Shown piece by piece: positions 15,686-24,410 of a DNA stretch of 64,000 nt (the stretch's first letter is position 1; every line of letters starts with the position of its first letter). The position numbers were made by a program, and so were the translations under genes. This stretch comes from JACPYM01 sp963699175 (GTDB taxonomy: Bacteria; Acidobacteriota; Blastocatellia; RBC074). The notes below the pieces were generated by a model. The model saw only the letters and a program-made list of their open reading frames with translations. It was not told the DNA's origin and searched no databases. The stretch spans positions 3,534,001 through 3,598,000 of the forward strand of contig OY969418.1 in the NCBI GenBank assembly GCA_963699175.1, written 5' to 3'.

Positions 15686-18484
15686 ATGAATCCTGAACGC
15701 TGGCAAAAGATCGAGCAGCTTTATCACGCCGCGTTGGAGCGCGACGCGCAGGAGCGTGCGGCTTTCCTGACGACGGCCTGCGCGGGCGATGAAAGTTTGC
15801 GGCATGAAGTGGAATCGCTGCTCGAATTTCAGACGCGGGTCGGAGAATTCATCGAAGCGCCCGCTCTGCAATTGGCCGCCGAGTTGCTGGCTAAAGAAAA
15901 ACAGTCGGCGCATGTCAGCGCAGGCGCGCTGCTCGGCCCTTATCAATTGCTCTCGCTGCTTGGCAAAGGCGGAATGGGCGAAGTCTGGCGTGCGCGCGAT
16001 GGACGGCTCGAACGTGAAGTCGCCGTCAAGGTTTTGCCCGCCGCTTACTCAGCCGATGCCGAACGCTTGCGCCGCTTCGAGCAAGAGGCGCGCGCCGCCG
16101 GGCGACTCAATCATCCCAACATCCTGGTCGTTTACGACATCGGTACACACGAAGGACTGCCCTATCTAGTCTCAGAATTGCTCGAAGGCCGGACGCTGCG
16201 CGCCGCGCTCGAAAGCGGCGCGCTCACTCAGCGCCGCAGCGTCGAGTATGCGCGCCAAGTGGCTGATGGATTGGCAGCGGCGCACGAGAAAGGCATCGTG
16301 CATCGTGACCTGAAGCCGGAGAACCTCTTCATCACCAGAGATGGGCGCGTCAAGATTCTGGATTTCGGCTTGGCGAAATTGGTGACGCCGAAGATTTCTG
16401 GCGAAACGCTCAGCTTGTTGGCAACCAGAGACGTGAGCACGCAATCGGGCGTGATCCTGGGCACGGTGGGTTATATGTCGCCGGAGCAGGTGCGCGGCGC
16501 TGAAGTGGACAGCCGTTCAGACATCTTCGCCTTTGGAGCGATTCTCTACGAGATGCTCGCGGGCCAACGCGCCTTTCGTGGTGATTCAGCCGTCGAGACG
16601 CTGAACGCGATTCTGAAAGATGAGCCGCCTGAACTTTCAGAAACGAACCGGCAAATTGCGCCTGCGCTGGAACGAATTGTGCGCCGCTGTCTGGAGAAGG
16701 ACGTGGAACGGCGCTTTCAATCAGCCAGCGATCTGGCTTTTGCCCTCGAAGCTCTCTCAATTCCTTCGGGCGCGAGTGCAGCGCAGCCGTTCGCCACCGC
16801 GCGGCGAACGGCGCGCTGGGCACTCGTCGGCGTGGCCGCCCTGACCTTATTGGGTCTGGCCTTTCTACTGGGCTGGCAGACGGGGAAAACGCCGCCCGCA
16901 TCACCTTCATTCAATCGGCTCACTTTCCGGCGCGGCAATCTCTCGCGTGCGCGCATCGCTCCTGACGGACAGACGGTGGTTTATGGCGCTGCGTGGGAAG
17001 GCAAGCCGGTAGAGTTATTCACGACGCGGTTGGGCAATCCCGAATCGCGTCCGCTCGGACTCGCCGCTGACGTAATATCAATCTCTGCGACGGGCGAGAT
17101 GGCAGTTATGTTGCGCGGCGAAAACGGTGTGACGCTGGCGCAGGTGCCGCTGGTCGGCGGCGCGCCGCGTGAGATTCTCAATGACGTAGTTGCTGCCGAT
17201 TGGGCACCGGATGGCAAGAGTCTGGCCGTGTTACGCATCGTCGAAAGGCGACCGCAGCGGATTGAATATCCGATTGGAAAATTGCTTTACGAAAGCCAGA
17301 ACGCGATCAGCAGTGACATCCGGCTCTCGCCAAAAGGCGATCTGATCGCGTTCACGGAACGCACAGGCGATGGTCGTGTAGCAGTGGCCGTCATTGGTCT
17401 GGATGGCCGGAAGCGTGTGCTGGCCGAAGGGTGGCGACGCTTGCAAGGTATCGCCTGGTTGCCTGCGGGCGATGAAGTCTGGTTCACCGCCAGTCAGAAT
17501 GGCATCCACGCTCTTTACGCAGTCACGCTTGCAGGCCAGCAGCGGTTGGTGGCCCGCGTGCCTGGCAAACTGGCGATCCAGGATATTGCCCACGATGGGC
17601 GCGTGCTGGTCGAGCAGGACTTACTCCAAGCCTCAATGATCTACTTGCCACCCGGCGCAGCGCCCGACAAAGCGAAAGAACGTGACTTCTCCTGGTTTGA
17701 CGGCTCTACGGTCAGAGAAATATCGGCGGACGGCAAGACGATCATCTTTGACGAGCGCCAGGAGGCTGGCGGAGATGACGCCGCGATCTACCTGCGTAAA
17801 ACCGATGGATCGCCCGCGATTCGACTCGGCATAGGCCGGGCCGAAGGCTTATCGCCGGACGGGAAATGGGTGCTCGCGCTGACTTCGGGCGCGCCCCAGC
17901 AACTGCGACTCTTGCCCGTAGGCGCGGGCGAGACAAAGACGCTAGAGCGTGGCCAGATCGAGGCTTACCAACCAGGCTCAAGCACCTGGTTCCCTGACGG
18001 AAAACAGATTCTCTTTGCGGGTAGCGAGCCGCAGCGCAAGCTGCGCGTTTACCGGCAGGATGTCGCCGGAGGCCGTCCGCAACCCATCTTGCCGGAAGGA
18101 GTCAGCGCGGGGCGGATTTCGCCGGACGGTAAACTCATCGCGGCTCTCACCCCTAACGGTCAACCAGCCATCTACTCACTTACCGAGCCGTCCGCTAGCA
18201 ACACGCCGCGCTTATTGTCAGGGATCGAGAAAGGCGAGAGCGCTCTTTGTTGGAGCCGCGATGGCGGCGCGCTGTTCCTCGCGCGGCTGCGGCCCCTGCC
18301 CGCCAGAATCTATCGCTATGACGTGGCGACCGAGCGCAAACAATTGTGGAAAGAGATCATGCCGCTCGATCCTGACCAGGTTTCCAACCTCACCAGCCTT
18401 GTCGTAACGCCCGACGGTCAGACTACGGTTTACAGCTATGGCCGCATTGTTTCGACGCTCTTTCTGGTTGAAGGATTGAAGTGA
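15686..18484 (+). CDS. Membrane Ser/Thr protein kinase with TolB/PD40 beta-propeller
   Basis: 932 aa. Helical leader NPERWQKIEQLYHAALERDA. Kinase domain about 88-350: LLGKGGMGEVWRARD near 92, VAVKVLP, HRDLKPEN near 206, DFGLAKL near 227, GYMSPEQVRG. Membrane helix about 377-397 (ALVGVAALTLLGLAFLLGW). The C-terminal ~520 residues are WD40-like/TolB repeats (IAPDGQTVVYG, WAPDGKSLAVLR, LSPKGDLIAFTERTGDG, FPDGKQILFAG, ISPDGKLIAAL), forming a beta-propeller sensor outside the membrane. ATG 15686 follows AAAGAG; a GTG at 15680 is an alternative. All catalytic residues are present. No dedicated sigma factor is adjacent. Confidence 0.9.
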   Translation: MNPERWQKIEQLYHAALERDAQERAAFLTTACAGDESLRHEVESLLEFQTRVGEFIEAPALQLAAELLAKEKQSAHVSAGALLGPYQLLSLLGKGGMGEVWRARDGRLEREVAVKVLPAAYSADAERLRRFEQEARAAGRLNHPNILVVYDIGTHEGLPYLVSELLEGRTLRAALESGALTQRRSVEYARQVADGLAAAHEKGIVHRDLKPENLFITRDGRVKILDFGLAKLVTPKISGETLSLLATRDVSTQSGVILGTVGYMSPEQVRGAEVDSRSDIFAFGAILYEMLAGQRAFRGDSAVETLNAILKDEPPELSETNRQIAPALERIVRRCLEKDVERRFQSASDLAFALEALSIPSGASAAQPFATARRTARWALVGVAALTLLGLAFLLGWQTGKTPPASPSFNRLTFRRGNLSRARIAPDGQTVVYGAAWEGKPVELFTTRLGNPESRPLGLAADVISISATGEMAVMLRGENGVTLAQVPLVGGAPREILNDVVAADWAPDGKSLAVLRIVERRPQRIEYPIGKLLYESQNAISSDIRLSPKGDLIAFTERTGDGRVAVAVIGLDGRKRVLAEGWRRLQGIAWLPAGDEVWFTASQNGIHALYAVTLAGQQRLVARVPGKLAIQDIAHDGRVLVEQDLLQASMIYLPPGAAPDKAKERDFSWFDGSTVREISADGKTIIFDERQEAGGDDAAIYLRKTDGSPAIRLGIGRAEGLSPDGKWVLALTSGAPQQLRLLPVGAGETKTLERGQIEAYQPGSSTWFPDGKQILFAGSEPQRKLRVYRQDVAGGRPQPILPEGVSAGRISPDGKLIAALTPNGQPAIYSLTEPSASNTPRLLSGIEKGESALCWSRDGGALFLARLRPLPARIYRYDVATERKQLWKEIMPLDPDQVSNLTSLVVTPDGQTTVYSYGRIVSTLFLVEGLK

Positions 18485-18608
18485 ACGGGCTGCGGCGTAG
18501 CGGGCTAGCGCAGTGAAGGAGCTTCTCTCTTCTTGAATAGGAAGGATGAAGAGGTAAAATGCTCAAGCTCGCAGTTTGCGAACACCTCCAATGAGGAGCG
18601 TTGGCTGC

Positions 18609-18908
18609 TTGAGAATCATCAGCAAGAAAAAGCTGCGTGAGTTTTGGGAGAAACACCCAGACGCTAAGAAACCGCTGTTGGAATGGTATGACATCACTGA
18701 GCAAGCGAGTTGGCGCAGCTTCGCCGATGTCAGGAACACCTTTCGACACGCTGATCCCTATTGTGATTGTGTGGTCTTCGACATCAAGGGGAACGATTAC
18801 CGTTTGATCGCCATCATCCTTTATCAAGTGCAGCGCGTATATGTGCGACACATACTGACGCACAAGGAGTACGACAAAGGAGCTTGGAAAGATGACTGTA
18901 GCTGTTAA
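18609..18908 (+). CDS. higB: HigB-type mRNA interferase toxin
   Basis: 99 aa from a TTG start at 18609, with GAGGAGCG 8 nt upstream; the N-terminus RIISKKKLREFWEKHPDAK is canonical for HigB. Family features: SWRSFADVRNTFRHADPY, CVVFDIKGNDYRLIAIILY and the C-terminal VYVRHILTHKEYDKGAWKDD. RelE-fold ribosome-dependent mRNA endonuclease, neutralised by the downstream antitoxin. It overlaps higA by 17 nt, in the toxin-first order usual for higBA. Confidence 0.9.
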   Translation: MRIISKKKLREFWEKHPDAKKPLLEWYDITEQASWRSFADVRNTFRHADPYCDCVVFDIKGNDYRLIAIILYQVQRVYVRHILTHKEYDKGAWKDDCSC

Positions 18909-19305
18909 AAAACTTGACTCGCGTAAATACGGGCGTTTGTTGTCGCGCGTCTTGCCGGTGGTGATTCAAACCGAGCAGGAATATGACAGAGTTGACGCCG
19001 AGATTGGGCAACTCTTGAAGAAAGGGCAACGCAACCTCTCGCCGGAAGAACACGCCCTGCTCGAATTGCTGACCAAGCTCATCGAAGATTACGACGCTCA
19101 GCATTTTTCATTTTCCAAAAGCCAGCCACACGAAATCTTGCGCACGTTGATGGAACAGAACGAATTGACACAAACCGATCTGCTGCCGGTCTTCAAGTCG
19201 CGCGGCTACATCAGCGAAGTGTTAAGCGGCAAGCGCGCCATCAGCAAACGGATTGCCAAAGCGCTGGGTGAGCGATTCTCGGTGTCGGCGGAATTGTTCA
19301 TCTAG
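18892..19305 (+). CDS. higA: HigA-type antitoxin with Xre helix-turn-helix
   Basis: 137 aa. The N-terminal half is helical (LLTKLIEDYDAQHF); the C-terminal HTH is LRTLMEQNELTQTDLLPVFK followed by GYISEVLSGKRAISKRIAKA. Binds and neutralises HigB and represses the operon, by family knowledge. Start ATG lies inside the end of higB with AAAGGAGC upstream. Confidence 0.9.
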   Translation: MTVAVKKLDSRKYGRLLSRVLPVVIQTEQEYDRVDAEIGQLLKKGQRNLSPEEHALLELLTKLIEDYDAQHFSFSKSQPHEILRTLMEQNELTQTDLLPVFKSRGYISEVLSGKRAISKRIAKALGERFSVSAELFI

Positions 19306-19375
19306 CTGATAACGAGCTTGTCCAAACTACTAAATTCACCTCGCCGCTTAGCGTCGAGAGAAATGGAGTTCACCC

Positions 19376-21199
19376 ATGAACAGATTCACCCGTTACACCT
19401 GTTTGCTCCTTGCCCTTTTGGGTAGTGCGTTTCCACCAACCTTGTTGCTTGCCGCGCCCAAGCTCAACATTGAGACGCCGATGTCACCGCCGACTTGGGC
19501 TTTGCTTGAGCGTGAATTGTTACGCGCGAGCACGGCGGGTTGCGAAGAGTTCTTCGCGCGTTATTTTGATGAACGCGGGTATCTGTTGTGCGTCACACGC
19601 TGGGGTGGCGACGATGGGCCGGACGATGCGATTGAGAATCTCGCGATGTGGCCAGAACTACACGCGCTCGGCGCGCCGGATATTGTACGCCAAATGTACC
19701 TGAAAGCTATCGAAGGGCACATCCGACAATACACCGAAGCCAAGACGGTCGAGGTGCCGATGGCGCGCGACGGGATGTATTACAAAGAGTTCCCTGTGAT
19801 GTTCGATTGGCAGCACAATGCCGAAGGCTTGCGCGTCTTCAATGCGATGGGACTTTCCGACCCGCAGGATGCGAACTACCTCAAGCGCGTGCGGCGTTAC
19901 GCGGGCTTTTACATGAACGAAGACGCGGGCGCGCCCAACTACGATCCGAAGCTCAAACTCATTCGCAGCATGATCAACGGGAGTCGTGGGCCGATGTTGC
20001 GCAAGGCGACGGCGCTCGATTGGACGGGTGATCCAATCGAAGTGAAAAATCGCTTCACGCGCTTGGTACACGGCGAACAGAGCTACGAGCAGATGCTGGC
20101 CCACTTCAAAGATTACAACGATGTCGCGGGCGATCATCCGCTCAATCTGCTCAGCACGACGCTGGCTTTAAACGCTTACTTGGCAACGGGTGAGCAGAAG
20201 TATCGCGCTTGGTTGCTGGAATACGTAGACGCCTGGCGCGAGCGGATGGCGGCCAATGGCAACGTCATTCCGTCGAATGTGGGCTTGGACGGGAAGATCG
20301 GCGGGGAGACGGGTGGCAAGTGGTACGGCGGCACTTATGGTTGGGGCTTCTCGCCCATCGTGCCGCAGACGGGCCGAGCAGAAAACCGCAATCGCGTGCC
20401 GTGGAGCTTCATAGGATTTATGAACGCGTACTTGCTGACGCACGATGACAAGTACGTCGAGGCGTGGCGCAACCAGGCCGACACGATCAATGCACAGGTG
20501 AAAGTGGAAAACGGGCGAAACGTGTACCCGCGCATGCACGGCGATAAGGGCTGGTATGCTTATACGCCGGAGAAGTTCAACGCGTACGCGCTCGAAGCCT
20601 ACTTCCTCACGATGAAAAAAGAAGACCGCGAGCGCGTGCCGCGTGATGGCTGGCTGGAGTTTCTGGAAGGGCGCAACCCATCGTTCCCAGAAGAAGCGTT
20701 GCGGCGCGATTTGGAGCGCGTGCGCAGCCGGGTGCAGTCTATACGTAAAGACGAGACTACGCCAGATACGCGCTTAGCGGACGATCCGCTCAATCTTAAT
20801 CCCGCAATGGTGGGCGCGCTGATGCAATTGATGTGGGGCGGCTTGCCACCGGATGTGCGGGCGCGGACGCTCTTCAGCAACTTGCGCTATTTCGATCCGG
20901 TCAAACACCGCGCCGGGATTCCTGAAGATGTGGCGGCGCTGGTCGAGCAGATGACCGGCGAGTCGTTGACCGTCACGTTGGTCAATGTCAGCCAGACTGC
21001 AAGCCGAGAAGTTGTAGTCCAAGCCGGCGGCTATGGAGAACACCAGTTCGACTCAGTCGAATGGAATGGCCAGGCGGTTCCGCTAAACGCGCGCGAGTTT
21101 CAGGTTCGCTTGGAGGCCGGCGCGGGCGGGAAACTCACGCTCAAAATGCGGCGATTTGTGAACCAGCCGACGACGGCGTTTCCGTGGGAGCGCAAGTAG
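19376..21199 (+). CDS. Secreted protein with probable (alpha/alpha)6-barrel, polysaccharide-locus associated
   Basis: 607 aa, signal peptide at 1-27 (LLLALLGSAFPPTLLLAA). The rest alternates helices with conserved aromatic turns (RYFDERGYLLCVTRWGGDDG, DWQHNAEGLRVFNAMG, GGKWYGGTYGWGFSPIV, RMHGDKGWYAYTPEKFNAYA), the pattern of alpha/alpha-barrel glycosidases and polysaccharide lyases. The C-terminal ~90 residues are strand-rich (LTVTLVNVSQTASREVVVQA). I cannot assign a CAZy family. It lies immediately before a GH28 gene and opens the pectin locus, so an action on pectic or uronic-acid-containing glycans is likely but inferred. RBS-like GGAG at 19361-19368 region supports the ATG. Confidence 0.65.
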   Translation: MNRFTRYTCLLLALLGSAFPPTLLLAAPKLNIETPMSPPTWALLERELLRASTAGCEEFFARYFDERGYLLCVTRWGGDDGPDDAIENLAMWPELHALGAPDIVRQMYLKAIEGHIRQYTEAKTVEVPMARDGMYYKEFPVMFDWQHNAEGLRVFNAMGLSDPQDANYLKRVRRYAGFYMNEDAGAPNYDPKLKLIRSMINGSRGPMLRKATALDWTGDPIEVKNRFTRLVHGEQSYEQMLAHFKDYNDVAGDHPLNLLSTTLALNAYLATGEQKYRAWLLEYVDAWRERMAANGNVIPSNVGLDGKIGGETGGKWYGGTYGWGFSPIVPQTGRAENRNRVPWSFIGFMNAYLLTHDDKYVEAWRNQADTINAQVKVENGRNVYPRMHGDKGWYAYTPEKFNAYALEAYFLTMKKEDRERVPRDGWLEFLEGRNPSFPEEALRRDLERVRSRVQSIRKDETTPDTRLADDPLNLNPAMVGALMQLMWGGLPPDVRARTLFSNLRYFDPVKHRAGIPEDVAALVEQMTGESLTVTLVNVSQTASREVVVQAGGYGEHQFDSVEWNGQAVPLNAREFQVRLEAGAGGKLTLKMRRFVNQPTTAFPWERK

Positions 21200-21202
21200 A
21201 GC

Positions 21203-21305
21203 CCTGGGAGCGCACGCGGCTCGCGTGCGAGGCTTTGGAAGTTTAGCGCGCTATCCGGCAGGTAAACACTTCGGCCCTCGCACGCGAGCCGCGTGCGCTC
21301 CCAGG
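21203..21305. repeat. Inverted repeat family P2, copy 1
   Basis: Perfect 29-bp arms: CCTGGGAGCGCACGCGGCTC... at 21203-21231 and its complement at 21277-21305, spacer 45 nt. Copies at 38103-38205 and 49522-49624. All three lie between same-direction genes. Confidence 0.9.
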
Positions 21306-21317
21306 AAATCGGAGATT

Positions 21318-23003
21318 ATGATGAAGACAATCGGTTATTGCTGTGTGGTTGTAGCGCTGCTATTTGCGCCGGCTGTCCGCGCGATGTTTGCGAGCGGACA
21401 AGCCTCTGGCAACAGCGCCGCGCGGTTTGGCGCGTATGATGTACGGGCGTTTGGTGCGAAAGGCGACGGCACGACCGTAGACACCGATGCCATTAACAAA
21501 GCCATTGAAGCCGCTTCAGCGGCGGGCGGCGGCACGGTGCACTTCCCTGCTGGCACTTACTTGAGCTTTTCGATTCGGCTCAAAAGCAACATCACGCTCT
21601 ACCTGGACAGCGGCGCTACGATCCTGGCAGCAGAACCGGGCGAGAAGGGTAAATACGATCTGCCGGAGCCAAACGAGTGGGATATGTACCAAGACTTCGG
21701 CCACAGCCACTGGCAGAACAGTTTGATCTGGGGCATCGGCTTGCATGATGTAGCGATTCTGGGGCCAGGAAAGATTGACGGCACCAAAGGCTTGACGCGC
21801 CGCGGGCCAGGGCCACGGGCGGCGGCGGGTCCGGGTGACAGCCCGGTCAGCTTGGGAGGCGGACGCGCGGGCACGCGGGCACAGACGCCGCTGGGCGAAG
21901 GTGCGCAACGCAATCAAAATAATTCGATGGATGGCCAGGGTAACAAAGCCATCGCTTTGAAGCTCTGCCGCAACGTCACACTACGCGATGTCACGCTGCT
22001 GATGGGCGGGCATTTTGCGCTGCTGACGGCGGGCGTGGACAACCTGACGATTGATAACCTGAAGGTGGACACCAATCGCGATGGCTTTGACATTGACTCC
22101 TGCCGCAACGTGCGCATCTCGAATTGCAGCGTGAACGCGCCGAATGATGACGCGATTGTGTTGAAGAGTTCCTACGGCCTCGGCTTTGCGCGTGCGACCG
22201 AAAACGTGACGATCACCAATTGCCAGGTCACCGGTTACGATCCGGGCACGTTCCTGGATGGCACTTTCAAACGCACACAGCAACAAGCGCCCGACCGCGA
22301 TGGCGTGACGGGGCGTATCAAATTCGGCACTGAATCGAACGGTGGCTTCAAAAATATCACTATCTCTAACTGCGTCTTTGATCGCAGTCGCGGCTTGGCG
22401 TTTGAGACGGTTGACGGTGGTCTAATCGAAGACATCACCGTGATGAACATCACGATGCGCGACGTGACGACTGCGCCAATCTTCCTGCGCTTGGGCAGCC
22501 GGATGCGTGGCCCCAAAGAACTAACGGTTGGTGCGATTCGCCGCGTGACGATCAGCAATGTGGTTGTATCGGATGCCGAAGCGAAGTTCGCCTCGCTCAT
22601 CTGCGGCCTGCCTGGGCAACCGATTGAAGACGTGCGGCTGAGCAACATCCGCATCGTCTATCGCGGCGGCGGGACTAAGGAAGACGCGGCGGTCGAGGTA
22701 CCAGAGCGCGAGAACAATTATCCCGAACCGAGTATGTTTGGCACGATCCCGGCCTATGGTTTTTACATACGCCACGTGAAGGGACTTGAAGTGCGCGATG
22801 TCGAAGTTAGCTTCGTGAAGGACGAACAACGTCCAGTGATCGTACTCGACGATGTCGCCGGAGCCAGTTTCGATAACGTGAAAGCCAAGCGCACCGAAGG
22901 CGTGCCTTTCTTCGTGCTGCGTAAGGTTAGCGATTTTTCCGCGCGTAATTTGACGGGCCTGGCCGATGTGCGACGCACTAAGGTTGAGCAGGAGAAGTTT
23001 TGA
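21318..23003 (+). CDS. GH28-family polygalacturonase-like protein
   Basis: 561 aa, exported (signal KTIGYCCVVVALLFAPAVRA). A GGAG precedes the ATG ATG pair at 21318/21321; a longer frame to 21225 would use P2 repeat DNA. Right-handed beta-helix starting YDVRAFGAKGDGTTVDTDA. GH28-type acidic residues in GFDIDSC near 254 and NDDAIVLKSS near 275. Several helix turns are visible (VTITNCQVTG, ITISNCVFDRSRG). Hydrolyses galacturonan-type linkages by family knowledge. Unusual: residues about 158-205 form a Gly/Pro/Arg-rich insertion (TRRGPGPRAAAGPGDSP...) where relatives have a short turn. Confidence 0.85.
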   Translation: MMKTIGYCCVVVALLFAPAVRAMFASGQASGNSAARFGAYDVRAFGAKGDGTTVDTDAINKAIEAASAAGGGTVHFPAGTYLSFSIRLKSNITLYLDSGATILAAEPGEKGKYDLPEPNEWDMYQDFGHSHWQNSLIWGIGLHDVAILGPGKIDGTKGLTRRGPGPRAAAGPGDSPVSLGGGRAGTRAQTPLGEGAQRNQNNSMDGQGNKAIALKLCRNVTLRDVTLLMGGHFALLTAGVDNLTIDNLKVDTNRDGFDIDSCRNVRISNCSVNAPNDDAIVLKSSYGLGFARATENVTITNCQVTGYDPGTFLDGTFKRTQQQAPDRDGVTGRIKFGTESNGGFKNITISNCVFDRSRGLAFETVDGGLIEDITVMNITMRDVTTAPIFLRLGSRMRGPKELTVGAIRRVTISNVVVSDAEAKFASLICGLPGQPIEDVRLSNIRIVYRGGGTKEDAAVEVPERENNYPEPSMFGTIPAYGFYIRHVKGLEVRDVEVSFVKDEQRPVIVLDDVAGASFDNVKAKRTEGVPFFVLRKVSDFSARNLTGLADVRRTKVEQEKF

Positions 23004-23178
23004 ACTAAACGCGTCCTGTTCAGCAGGTCGTCAGGTAATAGATCATCTTAGAATCTGAGAATCTGTCCGCGTTTTCATTGACATCGGGTCTGGTCATCGG
23101 TAAATTCCCGCCAGTTTTACACCTAGCTCTCCGTGTTGAGAGATTCCCGTAGGGGCCGATTTGAGGGAAAAGTGTTTT

Positions 23179-23427
23179 ATGGCCAGCAAAAGATCCGCGC
23201 GCATTCAGTGTCAGAGTGGGAGTTTTTGGGTCACGCCAAAAAACTTTTGGCGTTGGGTGCGCGAAGGCTTGGTCGAGTTGGAAGGCGAGCATCCATTGTC
23301 TGGCCGGTACAAAGGTGGGGCCGATGAATTTCAGATCAGTCGCCAGCACATCATTCTGGATCTAAGCTGCCCCGAACATTTGAGCGAAGTTTTGGAGGCG
23401 CAGCGGCGACGCAAAAGCTGCGCTTGA
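23179..23427 (+). CDS. Small protein of unknown function upstream of the GntR regulator
   Basis: 82 aa; ATG 23179 after GAGGGAAAAG. Features: two Cys (IQCQSG, DLSCPEH), aromatic cluster FWVTPKNFWRWVREGLVE, and a basic C-terminus RRRKSCA. Ends 12 nt before the GntR gene, so likely co-transcribed. No family recognised. The FWRWVREGL segment resembles the recognition part of a small HTH, which is speculative. Confidence 0.55.
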   Translation: MASKRSARIQCQSGSFWVTPKNFWRWVREGLVELEGEHPLSGRYKGGADEFQISRQHIILDLSCPEHLSEVLEAQRRRKSCA

Positions 23428-23439
23428 ATTGAGGAAGCG

Positions 23440-24141
23440 ATGAAAGCCAGAGTTCTGCAACACATCAAGCCGATTTCGAAAAAAGACCAGGTTATCGAAG
23501 CACTCAAGAAAGCCATTCTGCTGGGGCGGCTGGCTTCGGGCGAGCCGATTGTCGAAAACAAAGTGGCGCAGGATTTGGGTGTCGGCACGCCGTTGGTGCG
23601 CGAGGCACTGATTGAGTTGGAACATCAAGGCTTCGTGCAAAAGTTTCCCTACAAGGGCACCTATGTCACGAAACTCAGCCCTGACGAGATCGAGCAAATC
23701 TTTCTGCTACGTATCGAGCTGGAGTCGCTGGCGATTGAATGGGCGAAGCAGCATGCCACGCCCGCCGATATTGCTGAATTGCGCCGCTTGGCACAGGAGA
23801 TGGAGCAGAGCGCCGAGCAAGTGCGACTGGACCGGTTTTACGAGAACGACATTGCGTTCCACCGCAAGCTTTGGAGCTTGTCGGGCAACCTGTATTTGGT
23901 GGACACGCTCGAACGCCTGGTGGTGCCATTATTCGCTTTCTTCCTGATGCGCAACGACCGCGATCAGGAAAATTACGTCGAGAGCGCGGCGGATCATCTG
24001 CAATTTGTAGATTCGCTCGCCAGCCGCGAAGCCGCCGAGTTGCGGCAATTGGTCAAAGAATCAATGACGCATTGGAAAGACGAGATGCTGACCAGGCTCT
24101 TTCCTGAGCGGGCTGAAGCGGGCGACCGTATCCGCGCCTAA
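23440..24141 (+). CDS. GntR/FadR-type regulator with FCD domain
   Basis: 233 aa. Winged helix at about 10-80 (VIEALKKAILLGRLASGEPI, VAQDLGVGTPLVREALIELE, GFVQKFPYKGTYVTKL). FCD domain 95-225 with the metal-ligand pattern Asp in NDIAFHRKL, His in the same helix, and His in DHLQFVDSLA. FCD regulators usually bind sugar acids such as uronates or their breakdown products, which fits a pectin locus. It precedes the TonB receptor genes in the same direction. Start supported by GAGGAAGCG. Confidence 0.88.
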   Translation: MKARVLQHIKPISKKDQVIEALKKAILLGRLASGEPIVENKVAQDLGVGTPLVREALIELEHQGFVQKFPYKGTYVTKLSPDEIEQIFLLRIELESLAIEWAKQHATPADIAELRRLAQEMEQSAEQVRLDRFYENDIAFHRKLWSLSGNLYLVDTLERLVVPLFAFFLMRNDRDQENYVESAADHLQFVDSLASREAAELRQLVKESMTHWKDEMLTRLFPERAEAGDRIRA

Positions 24142-24410
24142 ACAGCTTTCGCGCACTCAGCGGTGGGTTTACCTATGATGGACAGGCCGCTCTGATCGGT
24201 TTTTTTACTGAAGCTCAATCCATCAGCCAAACTGACAACCTATCGGCCTTTATGACTAGCTTTGCTGGGATTCTCTTTTGACGCTCCGGAGCTAATCGCG
24301 TGCTTTCGGAGCGCTTCTACATTCATCGCACCATCAACAATGCAGAACAACTACGCAGACTCATCGTCATGCTCGTGGTTGAGGAGCATCAACTACCAGG
24401 AGATAGATCA

